NCBI GenBank assembly: GCA_965213775.1
Contig: CBDCAC010000004.1
Coordinates: 868,001 to 932,000 of the forward strand
Origin: Lichenicoccus sp965213775
GTDB lineage: Bacteria; Pseudomonadota; Alphaproteobacteria; Acetobacterales; Acetobacteraceae
Direction: 5' to 3'
DNA: 64,000 bases
Part shown: positions 60,865 to 64,000 of the stretch, in pieces
How positions within the stretch are numbered: position 1 is the stretch's first letter
Layout: each line of letters starts with the position of its first letter
Translations under genes and position numbers: made by a program
The notes under the pieces: model-generated
Seen by the model: only the letters and a program-made list of their open reading frames with translations
The model's database searches: none
What the model was told of the DNA's origin: nothing

Positions 60865-61992
60865 TCAGGCCAGGCCGAGCAGGCGGATCAGGCCGAGGCT
60901 CAGCAGCCCCAGCGCCAGCAGCGACAGCATCACCACCGCCGTCACCCGGCCGCCGGCGCGGGCGGCCACACGCAGGTCGGTATCCAGACCGAGTGCCGCC
61001 ATCGACACGACGGTGAGCAGGCTCGCCGCCGTCGCCACCGGATGCAGCGCAGCATGCGGCACCAGGCCGCAGGACCGCAACGTGGCGAGGCCCAGGAAGC
61101 CGATGATGAACCAGGGAACCAGCTTGTGCAGCTTTAGCCCGTGCCGCTTCGGCCGGCGGCCGATGCCCGGCTGCGTCGCCGCCGCGTCGGCGCCGTCGCC
61201 GAGCCGCCGGGTGAGCAGCGACAGGCAGAGCACCACCGGCCCCAGCATCAGCACCCGGACCAGCTTGACCAGGGTGCCGAGCTGCACCGCCACGGTGCCG
61301 ACCGGTGCCGTGGCTGCCAGCACCTGCGGCACCGCGTAGACGGTCAGGCCGGCGAACGCGCCGTACTGCAGGCCGCTCAGATGCAGCAGCGGCACCGCCA
61401 GGGGCAGAAGCAGCACCAGCGCCACGCCGAACAGCGCCGTGAAGGCGATGGAGGCGGCGACATCCTCGCCGTCGGCGCCGACCACCGGCGCCACGGCGGC
61501 GATGGCGGAGTTGCCGCAGATGGAGTTGCCGCAGGCAACCAGGGTCGCCATCCGGTGCGGCAGGCCGAACAGCCGACCGATGCCGTAGGAGCAGCCGATC
61601 GCCAGCACGACCACCGCGGCGATGCCGGCCAGCAGGCCCGGACCGGCCGCCAGCACGGTGCCGGCGCTGACCGAGGCGCCGAGCAGCACCACCGCGATCT
61701 CCAGCAGCGTCCTGGCGCTGAAGCTGATGCCGGTGCGCCAGCGGGCGGACGGCGTCCAGGCGGTGCGGATGGCGGCGCCGACGATGATCGCCAGCACCAG
61801 GCTCTCCAGCCAGGCGGCACCGAGCGCACGCCGCTCGACCAGGGCCAGCATCATCGCGATCACGGTGACCAGGAGGCACAGCATGATACCGGGCAGCGTG
61901 CGGGCGAGACGGCCGAAGCCGTGCAGCTTCCGCGCCGGCGTGATGCGGGCGGACGGACGTGGCGATAGCAGGATGCAGATGTCGCCGACCAT
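60865..61992 (-). CDS. YeiH-family (UPF0324) putative sulfate exporter
   Basis: A 375-residue membrane protein with about ten helices. The signature VACGNSICGNSAIAAVAPVV, with two NS-I/C-GNS repeats, and GAFAGLTVYAVPQVLAATAP are diagnostic of the YeiH/UPF0324 family, proposed to export sulfate or other oxidised sulfur compounds. The ATG at 61992 has GAGG upstream. It is followed on the same strand by the sulfite-oxidase-like gene, a natural pair: oxidise sulfite, then export the product (inference). The upstream gene is katG, from which it is separated by a strong hairpin. Confidence 0.85.
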   Translation of the reverse strand: MVGDICILLSPRPSARITPARKLHGFGRLARTLPGIMLCLLVTVIAMMLALVERRALGAAWLESLVLAIIVGAAIRTAWTPSARWRTGISFSARTLLEIAVVLLGASVSAGTVLAAGPGLLAGIAAVVVLAIGCSYGIGRLFGLPHRMATLVACGNSICGNSAIAAVAPVVGADGEDVAASIAFTALFGVALVLLLPLAVPLLHLSGLQYGAFAGLTVYAVPQVLAATAPVGTVAVQLGTLVKLVRVLMLGPVVLCLSLLTRRLGDGADAAATQPGIGRRPKRHGLKLHKLVPWFIIGFLGLATLRSCGLVPHAALHPVATAASLLTVVSMAALGLDTDLRVAARAGGRVTAVVMLSLLALGLLSLGLIRLLGLA

Positions 61993-62065
61993 GGATTACC
62001 TCGTCTCGATGACAGGAACATGAGCTCCTGTCCGAGCGTCGACCAATGGATCGATCTGTTTGGAA

Positions 62066-62084
62066 CGATCTATCGAGTAGATCG
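62066..62084. promoter_or_regulatory. Inverted repeat upstream of the YeiH-family gene
   Basis: CGATCTA, TCGAG, TAGATCG forms a 7-5-7 inverted repeat 73 bases before the YeiH-type start, in a gap with few other features. It may be a regulator site for the sulfur pair. Confidence 0.4.
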
Positions 62085-62139
62085 ATCATGCCGCGAACGG
62101 CGGCCTGCGAGGCCGCTCCCGGCGTGCGCCAGACGAGAA

Positions 62140-62169
62140 GGCCGGCGTCTCGTTCCCGAGACGCCGGCC
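62140..62169 (-). terminator. Strong hairpin, probable katG terminator
   Basis: GGCCGGCGTCTCG, TTCC, CGAGACGCCGGCC is a perfect 13-base stem with a 4-base loop lying 34 bases beyond the katG stop. Only a weak T-rich tract follows on the minus strand. Confidence 0.7.
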
Positions 62170-62203
62170 CCATCGTCGGAGTCGTTGGCAAGCCCCGGCC
62201 GGG

Positions 62204-64000
62204 TCAGGCCAGGTCGAAGCGGTCCAGGTCCATCACCTTGGTCCAGACGGCCACGAAGTCGTGCACGAATGCCTGCTGGGAGTCAGCGCACCCGAACACC
62301 TCCGCGACCGCCCGCAGCAGTGAATTCGATCCGAAGATCAGGTCGGCGCGGCTGCCGGTCCATTTCAGCTCGCCGGTCCGGCGGTCGCGCCCCTCGAACC
62401 GGTCGTCGGCCTCCGACACCGCCTTCCAGGTCGTGCCCATGTCCAGCAGGTTGACGAAGAAGTCGTTGGTCAGCGTGCCCGGCCGCTTGGTGAAGACGCC
62501 GAGCTCGGAGCCGCCGTAGTTGGTGCCCAGCACGCGCAGGCCGCCGACCAGCACGGTCATCTCCGGCGCGCTCAGCGTCAGCAGATGCGCCCGGTCCACC
62601 AAGTGCACCTCCTCGTGCCGTCCGCGCCCCTGGCCGAGATAGTTGCGGAACCCGTCCGCATCCGGCTCCAGCACCGCGAAGGAGTGCGCGTCGGTCTGCT
62701 CCTGGGACGCGTCGGTGCGACCCGGGGTGAACGGGACCTCGACCACGGTTCCACCAGCCTCGGCGGCCTTCTCGATCGCGGCACAGCCCCCGAGCACGAT
62801 CAGGTCGGCCAGCGATATCCTCTTGCCGTCCGACTGCGCGGCATTGAACTCGGCCTGGACCGCCTCCAGCGTCCGCAGCACCGTCGCCAGCTCGGCCGGC
62901 TCGTTCGCCGCCCACTCCTTTTGCGGCGCCAGCCGGATGCGCGCGCCGTTGGCGCCGCCCCGCTTGTCGGTGCCGCGGAACGTCGACGCCGACTTCCAGG
63001 CGGTGGAGACCAGCTGCGAGATCGAAAGCCCCGACGCCAGCAGCTTCGCCTTGAGCGCCGCCACGTCCTGCTCGCTGACGAGGGGGTGATCCACGGCGGG
63101 AACCCGGTCCTGCCACAGCAGCGGCTCGGCGGGCACTTCCGGCCCGAGATAGCGCGCGATCGGCCCCATGTCTCGATGCGTGAGCTTGAACCAGGCGCGG
63201 GCGAAGGCGTCGGCGAACTCGTCCAGGTTGCCGTGGAACCGCTTGGAGATCTCCAGGTAGGCCGGGTCGGTGATCATCGCGATGTCCGAGGTGAACATCA
63301 TCGGCGGGTGGCGCTTGGTCGCGTCATGGGCGTCCGGCACCATGTCGGCAGCCGCGCCGTCCTTCGGCTGCCACTGCCAGCCGCCGCCGGGGCCGCGGCC
63401 CAGCTCCCACTCGAAGTTGAACAGGTTGTCGAAATACCCGTTGTCCCACTTGGTCGGCTCGGGGGTCCACGCGCCTTCGAGCCCGCTGGAGATCGTGTGC
63501 GCGCCCTTGCCGGTGCCGAAGCTGTTCTTCCAGCCGAGACCCATCTGTTCGATGCCGGCGGCTTCCGGCTCCGGGCCCACGTATTGGGCGGCACTGGCCG
63601 CGCCATGGCTCTTGCCGAAGGTGTGACCGCCGGCGACCAGCGCCACCGTCTCCTGGTCGTTCATCGCCATGCGCCCGAACGTGTCGCGGATGTCGCGCGC
63701 CGATCCGAGCGGATCGGGCTTGCCGTTCGGCCCCTCCGGGTTGACGTAGATCAGGCCCATCTGCACGGCACCGAGATGGTCGGCAAGCTCCCGCTCGCCG
63801 CTGTAGCGCTGGTCGCCGAGCCAGGTGTCCTCGGGACCCCAGTTGATGTCCTCCTCGGGCTCCCACACGTCCGCACGGCCGCCGGCGAAGCCGAAGGTCT
63901 TGAGCCCCATCGACTCCAGCGCGCAGTTGCCGGCCAGCACCATCAGGTCGGCCCACGAGATCTTGCGGCCGTACTTCTGCTTGATCGGCCACAGCAGCAG
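62204..64000 (-). CDS. katG: Catalase-peroxidase, C-terminal 598 residues (5' end outside the window)
   Basis: The frame is open to the window edge (WPIKQKYGRKISWADLMVLA upstream of the first in-window Met). It shows the KatG landmarks: FAGGRADVWEPEEDINWG, the crosslink Tyr in LIYVNPEGPNGKPDPLG, the crosslink Met in FGRMAMNDQETVAL and the proximal His in VAGGHTFGKSHGA. The second, non-haem domain follows to the stop at 62204. KatG removes H2O2 and has broad peroxidase activity. Roughly 130 residues with the distal Arg-Trp-His are missing because of the window boundary. A strong hairpin follows the gene. Confidence 0.95.
   Translation of the reverse strand: MLLWPIKQKYGRKISWADLMVLAGNCALESMGLKTFGFAGGRADVWEPEEDINWGPEDTWLGDQRYSGERELADHLGAVQMGLIYVNPEGPNGKPDPLGSARDIRDTFGRMAMNDQETVALVAGGHTFGKSHGAASAAQYVGPEPEAAGIEQMGLGWKNSFGTGKGAHTISSGLEGAWTPEPTKWDNGYFDNLFNFEWELGRGPGGGWQWQPKDGAAADMVPDAHDATKRHPPMMFTSDIAMITDPAYLEISKRFHGNLDEFADAFARAWFKLTHRDMGPIARYLGPEVPAEPLLWQDRVPAVDHPLVSEQDVAALKAKLLASGLSISQLVSTAWKSASTFRGTDKRGGANGARIRLAPQKEWAANEPAELATVLRTLEAVQAEFNAAQSDGKRISLADLIVLGGCAAIEKAAEAGGTVVEVPFTPGRTDASQEQTDAHSFAVLEPDADGFRNYLGQGRGRHEEVHLVDRAHLLTLSAPEMTVLVGGLRVLGTNYGGSELGVFTKRPGTLTNDFFVNLLDMGTTWKAVSEADDRFEGRDRRTGELKWTGSRADLIFGSNSLLRAVAEVFGCADSQQAFVHDFVAVWTKVMDLDRFDLA

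Noticed and set aside
61141..61968. 275-codon plus-strand frame
   Set aside because: Antisense shadow of the YeiH-family gene; its His/Gln/Arg repeats arise from the reverse complement of hydrophobic codons.
1..64000. tRNA, rRNA or riboswitch genes, including a fluoride riboswitch before the crcB fusion
   Set aside because: No tRNA cloverleaf or rRNA sequence was noticed. The 200 bases before 58445 do not show a recognisable fluoride-riboswitch core by eye; a covariance-model scan would settle this.

Overview
The window is GC-rich chromosomal DNA from an aerobic alphaproteobacterium. The best guess is Acetobacteraceae or a close relative in the Rhodospirillales. This rests on inference from gene content (CioA-type cytochrome bd, a HutF-branch histidine pathway, two large TonB-dependent receptors, a Weimberg-type pentose pathway, IS5 and IS630 elements, and a multi-hairpin intergenic repeat). 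No rRNA or tRNA gene and no CRISPR array was seen.

Layout. 0-6.5 kb: end of a cytochrome bd oxidase gene, an endonuclease/exonuclease/phosphatase-family protein, a ClC channel, a His-tailed permease, a YncE-like propeller, and two gene relics. 6.5-12.1 kb: a coherent phosphorus-scavenging locus with a histidine-acid phosphatase/phytase, a TonB-dependent receptor and a PI-PLC-like enzyme; PHO-box-like repeats lie before the phytase and before the receptor. 12.1-14.8 kb: a divergent glyoxalase/MarR pair sharing an operator, then a lipoprotein carboxylesterase. 14.8-29.3 kb: a sugar-catabolism island in decay. Its minus-strand operon (DeoR regulator, a chimeric transporter/XylX gene, hydroxyacid dehydrogenase, aldehyde dehydrogenases, xylulokinase, phosphatase, RpiR, RpiA) and its divergent plus-strand operon (ADP-dependent-type sugar kinase, sugar-binding protein, permease, SDR, aldolase-like protein) contain many frameshifts, nonsense codons and internal deletions beside some intact genes. 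29.7-32.4 kb: a large repeat protein and a lipoprotein. 32.8-37.5 kb: a TetR/SDR group and remnants of ethanolamine ammonia-lyase, two peptidases and a urocanase.

37.5-45.3 kb is a rearranged histidine-utilisation (hut) locus. hutH and hutU carry single-base frameshifts, hutC is split by an IS5-family element whose removal restores the frame, hutF has lost a metal-ligand histidine, and small relics of hutU and hutH lie beside the opposite partner. An IS630-family element follows. 46.5-52 kb: a second TonB-dependent receptor, an NTF2-like secreted protein, an XRE-cupin regulator and a coupled M24 peptidase with a garbled internal segment.

52.2-54.8 kb encodes a calpain-type cysteine peptidase with Ig-like repeats and a C-terminal domain of about 300 residues. 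That domain is shared with the repeat protein at 29.7-31.9 kb, so two different N-terminal modules carry one tail that looks like a secretion domain; this is the most novel-looking arrangement in the window. 55.6-64 kb: a TDT-family (TehA/Ssu1-like) transporter, an MFS transporter, a fluoride channel fused to a universal-stress-protein region, a molybdopterin sulfite-oxidase-family enzyme, a YeiH-family exporter and catalase-peroxidase KatG. Together these suggest sulfite, fluoride and oxidant defence.

Several frameshifts fall at short G or C runs, so some 'pseudogenes' could be assembly errors. The internal deletions, gene fusions, nonsense codons and relics cannot be explained that way.
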